Assembly: GCF_900582195.1 (NCBI RefSeq)
Contig: NZ_UTHA01000125.1
Span: forward strand, 61,769-125,768
Length of the DNA: 64,000 nt
Source: Pseudomonas viridiflava
Lineage (GTDB): Bacteria > Pseudomonadota > Gammaproteobacteria > Pseudomonadales > Pseudomonadaceae
Reading direction: 5' to 3'
In this document: positions 51,158-59,049 of the stretch, one piece after another
Layout of the letters: every line of letters starts with the position of its first letter
How positions within the stretch are numbered: position 1 is the stretch's first letter
Translations under genes and position numbers: made by a program
Notes under the pieces: model-generated
What the model was told of the DNA's origin: nothing
The model's input: only the letters and a program-made list of their open reading frames with translations
Database searches by the model: none

Positions 51158-52642
51158 ATGAATGCGGATCTCGATGAACTGTCGACGCAATCACGACAGC
51201 GACGATTGTTATTGCAAGCGATCGGAGGCGCAGCCCTCGCCGGAGGACTCGGTGTCACCGGTCGTGCGATGGCGCAAACCGAAGCTGTAGATACCTCGAT
51301 ACTGGATGTGGTGATCATTGGCGCCGGGCTTTCCGGGCTCACCTCCGCCAGGGACCTCCAGGCCGCTGGCTGCGAGTCGTTTGCCGTGCTTGAAGCACGC
51401 GACCGCGTCGGTGGTCGCACGCTTAACCATGATCTGGGCAATGGCGTGATTTCCGAGGCCGGTGGCCAATGGATCGGCCCGGGGCAAACGTCGATCGCCG
51501 ACCTGGCCAGACAGCTCGATGTCGCCACCTTCCCCACCTACTACAAGGGCAAGGCGGTGTATCTGATCGACGAGGTCAACATCCAGGAAGATCTCAGCGA
51601 CGGGCCGAATTCCAATACAGAAGTCGTCGCAAAACTGAACAAGCTCGCCGAAGGCGTCCCCAGCAAAGCGCCGTGGAAAGCCAAGGACGCGGCTGAGCTG
51701 GACAAACTGTCGATTGGCCAGTGGCTGGCCGGACAAGGCATCAGCAACGTCGACAAGATCGGCTTCAACATGTCCGTGAGCCTCACCTTCGGTACCACGC
51801 CGGCCGGCATGGGACTCCTGCACTACCTGGCGATGATCAACTCGTCGGACTGCCGCCTTGAAAAGCTCGAAGGGGTCCAGGGCGGTGCGCAGGAATCTCG
51901 CCTGGCTGGCGGCTCGCAAATTCTCAGTTTGAAGATGGCTCAAGCGCTGGGAGATAAAGTCCGGTTGGCGTGCCCGGTGCGCAAGATTGTCGGTTGGGAT
52001 CGTGATGTCGTCGAGTTGCACACCGATCAGGGCATCATCCGCACGCGGCAGGTAATTGCTGCGCTGAGTCCGGCGCTGTGCAATCAGATCGTCTTTGATC
52101 CGCCCCTGCCATCCGGGCGTGCCGAGCTACAGCGGCATTGGCCGGCCCATGCACCGATGCGCAAGACCGTGCACGTCTATGAGCGCCCGTTCTGGCGCGA
52201 CCAAGACCTCAACGGGCAGATTGTGCCAGTGGACGGTCCGCTGATCTGGGCCTTTGACAACTCCCCCGCGGACGGCAGCCTGGGTGTGCTCAGCGGCTTC
52301 GTCAGGACCGGCCAATTACCCCATGACCCGAAAACAGCGCAGGACACCCTGTCGGCGATTTACGCCAGCGCCATGGGCGAACAAGCCCTGCACCCGATTC
52401 AGTTTCATGATCTGGACTGGGGCAAGATCGACCCGTGGAGTTTGAGTTGTATTTCCCCCATGCCCCCCGGTTTCTGGACGCAATGGGGCGAGTACCTGAC
52501 GCCGGCGGTCGGTCGCCTGATCTGGTCGGGTACCGAGACTGCGGAGATCTGGGCCGGGGCAATGGACGGTGCGGTCCGCGCTGGACATCGCGCGGCAATG
52601 GAAGCGCTGCAGGCGTTGCTTCAAACACGGAGGAACGCCTGA
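51158..52642 (+). CDS. Exported flavin monoamine oxidase-family enzyme (copy 1)
   Basis: FAD-dependent amine oxidoreductase of 494 residues. The ATG at 51158 lies 5 nt after GGAGG; a GTG two codons earlier overlaps that site. The N-terminus is Tat-like (QSRQRRLLLQAIGGAALAGGLG ... AMAQ). Next are the dinucleotide fold VVIIGAGLSGLTSARDLQAAG with LEARDRVGGRTLNHD, then GGQWIGPGQTSIADLA. The C-terminal FAD motif is LIWSGTETAEIWAGAMDGAVRAG. It lacks the Cys used for covalent FAD in mammalian MAO. Its stop overlaps the start of a diheme cytochrome c gene by one base. Family precedents such as nicotine oxidoreductase NicA2 donate electrons to a cytochrome c rather than oxygen. Confidence 0.9.
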   Translation: MNADLDELSTQSRQRRLLLQAIGGAALAGGLGVTGRAMAQTEAVDTSILDVVIIGAGLSGLTSARDLQAAGCESFAVLEARDRVGGRTLNHDLGNGVISEAGGQWIGPGQTSIADLARQLDVATFPTYYKGKAVYLIDEVNIQEDLSDGPNSNTEVVAKLNKLAEGVPSKAPWKAKDAAELDKLSIGQWLAGQGISNVDKIGFNMSVSLTFGTTPAGMGLLHYLAMINSSDCRLEKLEGVQGGAQESRLAGGSQILSLKMAQALGDKVRLACPVRKIVGWDRDVVELHTDQGIIRTRQVIAALSPALCNQIVFDPPLPSGRAELQRHWPAHAPMRKTVHVYERPFWRDQDLNGQIVPVDGPLIWAFDNSPADGSLGVLSGFVRTGQLPHDPKTAQDTLSAIYASAMGEQALHPIQFHDLDWGKIDPWSLSCISPMPPGFWTQWGEYLTPAVGRLIWSGTETAEIWAGAMDGAVRAGHRAAMEALQALLQTRRNA

Positions 52643-53298
52643 TGAAGCGGACTATGGTGTTTGGAGCCATCACCGTGAGCGCAGCGTTGGCCGGATCAAT
52701 AGCGATTTACGGGCCGGAACTGTGGGCGGGCTATCGTTTCATGCAGGCCGTGGATCAGCGCGACGCTACATACCAGGCCAATGGCGGAGCGTGGCCACAG
52801 TTGCAGGACACTTGCGCACTTTGCCATGGCGCCAACGGTCAACCCCGCGACGCTCAATACGTAGCGCTTGCAGGGCAGCCCGCGGCGTACATCGAAAGCC
52901 AGTTGCGCGCGTTTTCCGAAGGGCGTCGCCACAATGCCCAGATGCAGCCGCTGGCGGCCAATCTGACCGACGAGCAGATCAAGCGCCTGGCCAGTTATTT
53001 TGCCGAACAGCAACCAGGCGTGACTGAAGTCCCGGCGAAGGATGATGCACTGGACCAGCGCGGTCAGCGTGTGGTCGCCGCCAATGGTTGTGCAGCCTGC
53101 CACGGCGAAAAACTCTCTGGCGGCCCCCTGGCTCCGCGTATCGCCGGACAAGGGCAGCTTTATCTGGGCGATCAACTGAGCGCTTACAAACGTGGCCAAC
53201 GCACCGATCCGACGCAGGCCATGAATGCCATGGCGGGCACCCTGTCCGACGAGGACATCAAGGCCGTGGCGCATTATCTGGCCAAGCTGAAGCCTTAA
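52642..53298 (+). CDS. Diheme cytochrome c, partner of amine oxidase 1
   Basis: A 218-residue membrane-anchored or exported cytochrome c4-like protein. An N-terminal hydrophobic segment (about 3-25) precedes two class I haem domains: C-A-L-C-H near 53-57 with Met in QMQPLAANL, and C-A-A-C-H near 150 with Met in AMNAMAGTL as probable axial ligand. Its ATG overlaps the oxidase stop (TGATG). It should take electrons from the flavin enzyme and feed them to the respiratory chain. It is a clear paralogue of the 54089-54745 gene. Confidence 0.93.
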   Translation: MKRTMVFGAITVSAALAGSIAIYGPELWAGYRFMQAVDQRDATYQANGGAWPQLQDTCALCHGANGQPRDAQYVALAGQPAAYIESQLRAFSEGRRHNAQMQPLAANLTDEQIKRLASYFAEQQPGVTEVPAKDDALDQRGQRVVAANGCAACHGEKLSGGPLAPRIAGQGQLYLGDQLSAYKRGQRTDPTQAMNAMAGTLSDEDIKAVAHYLAKLKP

Positions 53299-53346
53299 TC
53301 CTGCCCGGGCAAGGATGCCCACCGCCCTACTCCGCATCACGCAAAA

Positions 53347-53367
53347 AAGCCGCCAGAACGGCGGCTT
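53347..53367 (-). terminator. Terminator between the convergent oxidase modules
   Basis: 8-bp perfect stem AAGCCGCC / GGCGGCTT with a 5-nt loop. The minus strand continues into TTTTTT, so it primarily terminates the minus-strand operon ending at 53387. It can also form in the plus-strand transcript. Confidence 0.85.
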
Positions 53368-53386
53368 CGAGCACTTCAATTCCCCC

Positions 53387-54049
53387 TCAGCGCGTTTGCA
53401 GAACTGTCATTGCGCCCTTCGCGCGCTCCAGCGCGCAATACGCGTAATACAGGTGCACCAGCAGATAAGCCCAGGTCGTCAGTGCAAGCACGTAGAAGTT
53501 GAGCAGCACATTGCTGTCGTCGCCGGGGATCTTGTAGAAGTCGTAGATGCAGGCAATGGTCAGTGAGGCGAGCATGCCAAACATCACACCGATCGCATGC
53601 AATGACTCTCCGGCATTTGCCAGGCGTACCGCGAAATATACCAGGTAGACCGAAAACATCACCCACATCAGCACGTAGAAATACGGCAGGAGCGTGACCA
53701 GGACCTTGGTAGAGATCAACGCGAGCGTGCCCAACAGAGCGCCGGCAAACATCATGAGCTCCTTGCTCACGGAGGGCTTGTACGCGTGCGTTACCGCCAT
53801 CAGCCCGAGCACGGTAATCAGTGGAATCCCGAAGGCTCTGGAGAACGCGTCGCAGAAGTATGAAATCAGGTACGCATGCTCCGATCCTGTCAGGAAGAAG
53901 ATCAAGAAGTTTGTCGCGGAAAAGGCAACCACAAACCACTCCAGAGCCAGTAGCAGGTTTCTCTTCTTCAGAAACCTGATGCCAAAGGTCAGACCATTGG
54001 CAAGCAGCAAGAAACAGGCAAGGCACAGCACAATATTTCTCGGTTCCAT
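53387..54049 (-). CDS. Polytopic membrane protein of unknown function
   Basis: A 220-residue protein with about seven hydrophobic segments (around 5-22, 34-54, 70-90, 98-115, 120-142, 150-168 and 185-205). I do not recognise a family. TM residues include several Tyr/His (AYLISYFCDAFSRAFG, LLVHLYYAYCALERAKG) but no CXXCH. It follows the cytochrome gene by 39 bp on the same strand, making it third in the oxidase 2 operon. A quinone/cytochrome link or transport of the amine substrate are both possible guesses. Confidence 0.7.
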   Translation of the reverse strand: MEPRNIVLCLACFLLLANGLTFGIRFLKKRNLLLALEWFVVAFSATNFLIFFLTGSEHAYLISYFCDAFSRAFGIPLITVLGLMAVTHAYKPSVSKELMMFAGALLGTLALISTKVLVTLLPYFYVLMWVMFSVYLVYFAVRLANAGESLHAIGVMFGMLASLTIACIYDFYKIPGDDSNVLLNFYVLALTTWAYLLVHLYYAYCALERAKGAMTVLQTR

Positions 54050-54088
54050 AACGATAGCCTCGGTACAGCTGACAGAAAATTTGATGGG

Positions 54089-54745
54089 TTAGCGGGATTG
54101 AGGAACCAGTGCAGCCAGGTAAGCCGCAATCGCTTGGCGCTCCTGCGCTGACAGCGCCGCTGCCATGGCTTGCATCGCGCCAGTGGGCTCAATGCGCTCG
54201 CCGCTGGCAAAAGCGTTGAGCTGGGCCAAAAGGTAGTCCTGGCCTTGTGCAGCCAGGCGCGGGAAGGCGTCGTGGCCCATCAGCTCGGCACCATGACAGG
54301 CGGTGCAACCTCGGGTTTGCACCAGTTGTTTGCCCTGATCCTTCAGCCCCTCGTCAGGGCTGACAGCCGCATGAGCAACGACCGATTGCCGGGCGTAGAA
54401 CTTCGCCAGCAGATCAACTTCATCCGGGCTGAGGGTCATCGCCAGCGGCCCCATGTTGGGCGCAAGCCGTTGCCCGCTCGCGACGTTGCGCAACTGGGCA
54501 GACAGATACGCGGCGGGTTGCCCGGCCAGGCTCGGATACGTCGGGTTCAGCGAGTTACCGTGGCTGCCATGGCAACCGGTGCAGGCATCGGTCAGGTGTG
54601 GCCAGTTTCCGCGGTCGGCCTGATAGGCCTCCGTGGAGGTCGTGATGTAAGTCTGCAGACGATACAGGTCGAGCAGTTCACGGCCGAAAACCGCCATCAG
54701 CACCGTAATGACCGCGATGACGCCAAGCGCTATGATTTTTTTCAT
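54089..54745 (-). CDS. Diheme cytochrome c, partner of amine oxidase 2
   Basis: A 218-residue cytochrome of the same size and layout as the protein at 52642. N-terminal hydrophobic anchor (IALGVIAVITVLMAVFG), first haem site C-T-G-C-H, the shared block LAGQPAAYLSAQLRN, second haem site C-T-A-C-H, and the AMQAMAAALSAQERQAIAAYLA tail with a likely Met ligand. It lies 9 bp after the oxidase 2 gene. Same-size homologues, each downstream of its own oxidase, indicate duplication of the whole oxidase-cytochrome unit. Confidence 0.93.
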   Translation of the reverse strand: MKKIIALGVIAVITVLMAVFGRELLDLYRLQTYITTSTEAYQADRGNWPHLTDACTGCHGSHGNSLNPTYPSLAGQPAAYLSAQLRNVASGQRLAPNMGPLAMTLSPDEVDLLAKFYARQSVVAHAAVSPDEGLKDQGKQLVQTRGCTACHGAELMGHDAFPRLAAQGQDYLLAQLNAFASGERIEPTGAMQAMAAALSAQERQAIAAYLAALVPQSR

Positions 54746-54754
54746 TGCCGCCTC

Positions 54755-56227
54755 CTATGCCCGACGTAACGCGTTGAGCACCTGCAAGGCGCTGTGGCGT
54801 CCGGCGCGCACGGCGCCGTCCATGTAACCTGCCCAGATGTCAGCGGTTTCGGTGCCCGACCAGAACAGGTTGCCGCACGGCGGACGCAGTGCCTCGCCAT
54901 GTGTCGACCAGAAACCAGGGGGAATCGGCGACACGCATGTGATGGTCCACGGGTCGAAATGCGCCCAGTCGTGATCGTGGTAGGAAACCGGCTCAAGCGC
55001 TGCATCCCCCAGGGCGCGTGCATAGATTTCGGTCTGCACACGCTTCGCGGCTTCGGGGTCGGTGGGGGCTGCGGCATTCAGGATGAATGCGTTGATCACG
55101 CCGATTTCGCCGTTTGGCGGTGAGTTGTCGTAAGCCCAGATGACTGGCCCGCCGACCTGAATGATGTGACCGTTCAAACCCTTGTCGCGCCAGAAAGGCC
55201 GCGGGTAAACCATTGCGGTCTTGCGTGCCGGCGAGTGCGCTGGCCAGGCCCGTTGCAGGGCGGCGCGAGCTTCGGGCAGCGGTGGATTGAATTGCAGGCG
55301 TTGGCACAGCGCGGGATGAATCGCCATGATCACCCGGCGCGCGCGGATCTCGCCCTGATCCGTTTGCAGTCTGACGATGTCGCGGTTCCAGTCAGCAATT
55401 TTGCGCACCGGGCACGACAAGCGAACCTTGTCGCCCAGCAATTGCGCCATTTTGCTGCTGAGAACCTGTGAACCGCCGACGATCCGCGTGCCTTGCGCGC
55501 TGTCCTTGATCGAGTCGAGCCGCATGTATTCGCTGCCGGCCGAATTGATCATCGACAGAAAGTGCAAGAAGCCCATCTTCGCCGGCGTGACACCGCAGGT
55601 CAGGAGGAAGCTGGCATTCCACCCTGCGCGGTCTTCCGGCTTGATGTTTTGCTGAGCGAGCCAGTCGCCCGCCGAGAGCTTGTCCAGTTCGGTCACCCTG
55701 GGGGATTTCCATGGCGCACCGCACGGCACATCACGCGACAGCTCGCTGAGTTTTGCCGAGACTCTTTCGTCGGTACCGAAGGTGCCTTTCAAATCTACGG
55801 CGACACGTCCATCGCCCCCGAGGATCACGGTTTCCCCGTCATAGAAACTGGGAAAGGTGCCGACCTCAAGCTCACGGGCCAGATCCGCTACGGCGGTTTG
55901 TCCGGGGCCGATCCACTGACCGCCGGCTTCGGAGATATAGCCGGAACCCAAGTCATGATTGAGGGTGCGGCCGCCGACACGATCACGCGCTTCAAGCACC
56001 AGCAGCGACTCACAACCTGCCAGATGCAGATCACGGGCGGCGGTCAAACCAGCCAGGCCGGCACCGATGATCACCACATCAAACACATCGTCCGGACTGT
56101 CTTTTTGCAGCGCATCGGCGGCATTGGCCAGGCCAAGGTTCAAACCGATCGATCCCACGGCGGCGGTGGCACCGGCCAGTTTGAGCAATTGTCTTCGCTT
56201 CAGATCGGGAGGGGTGTCAGTGCTCAT
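54755..56227 (-). CDS. Exported flavin monoamine oxidase-family enzyme (copy 2)
   Basis: FAD-dependent amine oxidoreductase of 490 residues, paralogous to the enzyme at 51158. The Tat-type leader is DLKRRQLLKLAGATAAVGS, with cleavage near ANA (about 37). Then VVIIGAGLAGLTAARDLHLAG, LEARDRVGGRTLNHDLGSG and GGQWIGPGQTAVADLA, and the C-terminal LFWSGTETADIWAGYMDG. First gene of an operon with a diheme cytochrome and a membrane protein. It runs convergently toward copy 1, so the region is a rough mirror image. The two probably act on different or successive amines (inference). Confidence 0.9.
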   Translation of the reverse strand: MSTDTPPDLKRRQLLKLAGATAAVGSIGLNLGLANAADALQKDSPDDVFDVVIIGAGLAGLTAARDLHLAGCESLLVLEARDRVGGRTLNHDLGSGYISEAGGQWIGPGQTAVADLARELEVGTFPSFYDGETVILGGDGRVAVDLKGTFGTDERVSAKLSELSRDVPCGAPWKSPRVTELDKLSAGDWLAQQNIKPEDRAGWNASFLLTCGVTPAKMGFLHFLSMINSAGSEYMRLDSIKDSAQGTRIVGGSQVLSSKMAQLLGDKVRLSCPVRKIADWNRDIVRLQTDQGEIRARRVIMAIHPALCQRLQFNPPLPEARAALQRAWPAHSPARKTAMVYPRPFWRDKGLNGHIIQVGGPVIWAYDNSPPNGEIGVINAFILNAAAPTDPEAAKRVQTEIYARALGDAALEPVSYHDHDWAHFDPWTITCVSPIPPGFWSTHGEALRPPCGNLFWSGTETADIWAGYMDGAVRAGRHSALQVLNALRRA

Positions 56228-56239
56228 GTTCGATGCCTC

Positions 56240-56264
56240 ACATCACGTTATTGTTGGATTGAAC
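56240..56264. promoter_or_regulatory. Weak match to the island operator upstream of amine oxidase 2
   Basis: ACATCACGTTATTGTTGG and flanks resemble the complement of the 63178 element (ACATaACG, ATTGTTG, TT.AA) only if a two-base gap is allowed. It lies 13-37 bp upstream of the oxidase 2 ATG. Tentative. Confidence 0.2.
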
Positions 56265-56418
56265 GCCCGTGGCCGAGCGTGGGTGTGGCAGTAAAAAAGT
56301 GGCGACGAAAACGCAAACATTCGTTTGTCTTTCTGCAGGCGAATGCCTGCCGGCCCCAGGACTTCAAGGTCAGCGTCACCACGGAAAATCAGCGTGTTGG
56401 TTCTATAAGCCTCAACCG

Positions 56419-57786
56419 TCAGGCATGAGGGCGCGCAACTTTGCGGTTGGTGTATTCGTCCAGCAGATGTGCTCCCCCCAGCGCCACATTCATGGCGCAC
56501 CACTGCAGCGGTTCGGGCAGGGTTTTCGGGGTTTTATGCCGCAGCGCGCCGAGCAGCGGATGCTCGATACCGCCGATTCTTTCCGCCAGCAGATGGCCGA
56601 TCAGCGACTGCGAGGCGACGCCGTGTCCGGAGCAACCCGCGGTGTAGAGAATGTTGTGGTGCGACCCGGTTTCGCCCACCACCGGCAACGCGTCGTAGGC
56701 CATGCTGACGTAACCACTCCAGCACGCTTGAATGCCGACACCGCGCAACGTCGGGAAACGCACGCCCAGGTTGTCTTGCAACGCGCGGTAGGTCACCTCA
56801 TCAGGAATGTTCGGGGTTTTCGAGCCGTAGGCATAACCCAGCCGTTTGGTGGTCATCAGCAGCGTATTGCGTGCGGTCAGGCGATGGCTTTCCATCACCA
56901 GGTGCGGCGTGGTCAACCCTTCCCGCCCTGCCCAGCCCAGCGATGCCAACTGCTGTGGTGTCAATGGCTCGGTTTCGACCGCCGACACCCGAAACGGTAC
57001 GACTTTGTCGCGCAGAAGTCCGAGCTGCGGCGTATAGGCATTGGTGGCCAGCACTACTATTGGCGTGCTCGCCCGCCCGCGTGGCGTCCGGCAGGTGATC
57101 GTCGGCCCGTCGGAGAACGACTCAAGCGTGGTGTTTTCATACAGCCTTACCCCCGCCTGGAGTGCAGCGCGGCGCAGGCCCATCACGTATTTGCCAGGGT
57201 CCAGGGTACCGCCGTGGCGTTGCAGGCAGCCAAACAGAAAGGCCGGTGGAATCCCCCGCGCGCGCATTTGTGCCTGATCCAGAAACTCGGTTAGCGAACC
57301 CAATTCGTGGCCCACGGCCATACTTTTGCGCAGCCTTTTCTCCTGCGACGGATGGATGCCCGCCCTGATGATGCCCGAGGCGTTGTAGTCGCAGTCGATC
57401 CCCAGTTCGCGCAATCGACCTTCGACGTAGGCGACAGCTTCGTCATAGAACCTGACGATGTTTTGCGCTTTTTCCTTGCCGACACGTTTCAAGAACAGCT
57501 CGAACTCAATGCCGATGCTGCCACCCAGATAGCCGGCGTTCCGCCCGCTGGCGCCGAAACCGGCAAACGCCTGCTCCAGCACCACAACCTTGGCCCCCAA
57601 CGCCGTCAGTTCCAGGGCGGTGGACAGCCCGGCGAAACCGGCACCGATCACGATGACGTCCGCGCTGACATCGCCCTCGAGCTCGGGTTGCAGATCCGCC
57701 GGGGTTTCGACCCAGCCACCCAGCCGACGAAAATGCCCGCCGGCGAAGTGGCTTTCCAGCTCTCGTGATTGGTAGGTCATGGACAT
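56419..57786 (-). CDS. DAO-family FAD-dependent oxidoreductase (PuuB/glycine-oxidase-like)
   Basis: Cytosolic flavoprotein of 455 residues. AGGAG lies 8 nt before the ATG at 57786, and a second ATG two codons on is possible. Near residue 40 is DVIVIGAGFAGLSTALEL, then LEQAFAGFGASGRNAGYLGG as in gamma-glutamylputrescine oxidases. The C-terminal FAD loop is NILYTAGCSGHGVASQSLIG. It has no export signal, in contrast to the two amine oxidases. It is the last gene of the minus-strand operon and lies 11 bp after the thiolase gene. It probably oxidises a secondary amine or amino-acid-like intermediate inside the cell. Confidence 0.9.
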   Translation of the reverse strand: MSMTYQSRELESHFAGGHFRRLGGWVETPADLQPELEGDVSADVIVIGAGFAGLSTALELTALGAKVVVLEQAFAGFGASGRNAGYLGGSIGIEFELFLKRVGKEKAQNIVRFYDEAVAYVEGRLRELGIDCDYNASGIIRAGIHPSQEKRLRKSMAVGHELGSLTEFLDQAQMRARGIPPAFLFGCLQRHGGTLDPGKYVMGLRRAALQAGVRLYENTTLESFSDGPTITCRTPRGRASTPIVVLATNAYTPQLGLLRDKVVPFRVSAVETEPLTPQQLASLGWAGREGLTTPHLVMESHRLTARNTLLMTTKRLGYAYGSKTPNIPDEVTYRALQDNLGVRFPTLRGVGIQACWSGYVSMAYDALPVVGETGSHHNILYTAGCSGHGVASQSLIGHLLAERIGGIEHPLLGALRHKTPKTLPEPLQWCAMNVALGGAHLLDEYTNRKVARPHA

Positions 57787-57797
57787 GTGATGTGCTC

Positions 57798-59036
57798 CTA
57801 TCGACTCAGGATGTGAATAGCGACGGCGGCTTCCTCGACACCTTGCAGACCGCCACCGTTTTCCTGGATGGCATGCCGCGCACCGGGTACCTGGCGTGCA
57901 CCGGCCTCCCCGCGCAACTGCGTGGTCAGCTCGTACAACTGGCCGATCCCCGTCGCACCCAGCGGGTGGCCCTTGGATTCCAGGCCACCAGAGGGATTGA
58001 TCGGCAGGCGGCCACCCAAGGTGAAATCGCCGCGTTCGGCACACACCCCACCCTCCCCCAGCGGCGCAAGCCCGAGGTTTTCCGCCTGGATGATTTCGCC
58101 CATGGCCGAGGCGTCGTGCACTTCGGCCACGTGCATGTCCTGCGGGCCGAGGCCGGCGATTTCGTAGGCTTCACGCGCTGCCAATAGGCTGACGTGCTTG
58201 TGCGGCTCGTCGAGCCCGCGCAGGGTGAAGCTGCGGATCACGCTGGCGGCGATCCGCACACAACGTTTCGGGTCGGCACCGATGCGTTTCAGTCCCGCCT
58301 CGGTACAGAGAATCGCGGCGGCCGCGCCGTCGGATAACGGCGCACACATCGGCAGCGTGATCGGATAGGTGATTGGCGGCGCGGAGAGCACTTCTTCGAT
58401 GGTGAAGGTCTTGCGAAACTGCGAATACGGGTTGTGCACCGAGTGTTGATGGTTCTTGGCGCACACCGCAGCAATCTGTCGCTGAGTGGTGCCGTAGGTC
58501 TTCATGTGCCAGCGACACATGGCGGCATAGATGGCCATGAACTTGCTGTACGGACGATTGGATTCCGAGCCCGGCGGCACCACGATGCCCTCGCCCATTT
58601 TCACCAGAGTCGCGTAGTTTTCCTCGGCGGTGGAAACATCCCAGCCGGTTTCGAACAGGGCCAGCGCCCGCGCCTTGTCCGGCACGTTCATTTTCTCCGC
58701 GCCCAACGCCAGGGCCACATCGGTAACCCCCGAGCGCAAGCTCTGCACTGCCAGATGAACCGCAGTACTGCCCGAGGCGCAGGCGTTTTCGACGTTGTAC
58801 ACCGGCACCCCTTCGAGGCCGATCTTGCTGCACAGCACCTGCCCGGGAATAGACAGTTGTCCTTGCAGATGACCGTTGGTGATGCCGGCGTAGAACACCG
58901 CACCGATATCAGCGCGCAAGGCGCCGGAGTCGGCGAGTGCGCCCTGCAAGGCTTCCAGCGCCAGATCCTGGAGACTGCGGTCGAGGTGGCGTCCGAACTC
59001 GGTCATGGCAATGCCGGCGATGTAAATAGGTTCCAT
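57798..59036 (-). CDS. Thiolase-superfamily protein (SCP-x-like, atypical active site)
   Basis: A 412-residue thiolase-fold enzyme. The nucleophilic Cys is in NVENACASGSTAVHLA (about residue 88) and the catalytic His in SKGHPLGATGIGQ. The HDCF motif of SCP2 thiolases reads AEVHDASAMGEI, so the second cysteine is Ala, and the C-terminal region has AIQENGGGLQG. Carbon-carbon cleavage (thiolysis or retro-aldol) of a CoA ester fits the operon. The start at 59036 gives MEPIYIAGIAMTEFG, as in homologues. It is 13 bp downstream of the acyl-CoA ligase gene. Confidence 0.88.
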   Translation of the reverse strand: MEPIYIAGIAMTEFGRHLDRSLQDLALEALQGALADSGALRADIGAVFYAGITNGHLQGQLSIPGQVLCSKIGLEGVPVYNVENACASGSTAVHLAVQSLRSGVTDVALALGAEKMNVPDKARALALFETGWDVSTAEENYATLVKMGEGIVVPPGSESNRPYSKFMAIYAAMCRWHMKTYGTTQRQIAAVCAKNHQHSVHNPYSQFRKTFTIEEVLSAPPITYPITLPMCAPLSDGAAAAILCTEAGLKRIGADPKRCVRIAASVIRSFTLRGLDEPHKHVSLLAAREAYEIAGLGPQDMHVAEVHDASAMGEIIQAENLGLAPLGEGGVCAERGDFTLGGRLPINPSGGLESKGHPLGATGIGQLYELTTQLRGEAGARQVPGARHAIQENGGGLQGVEEAAVAIHILSR

Positions 59037-59049
59037 CAGATCATTCCCC

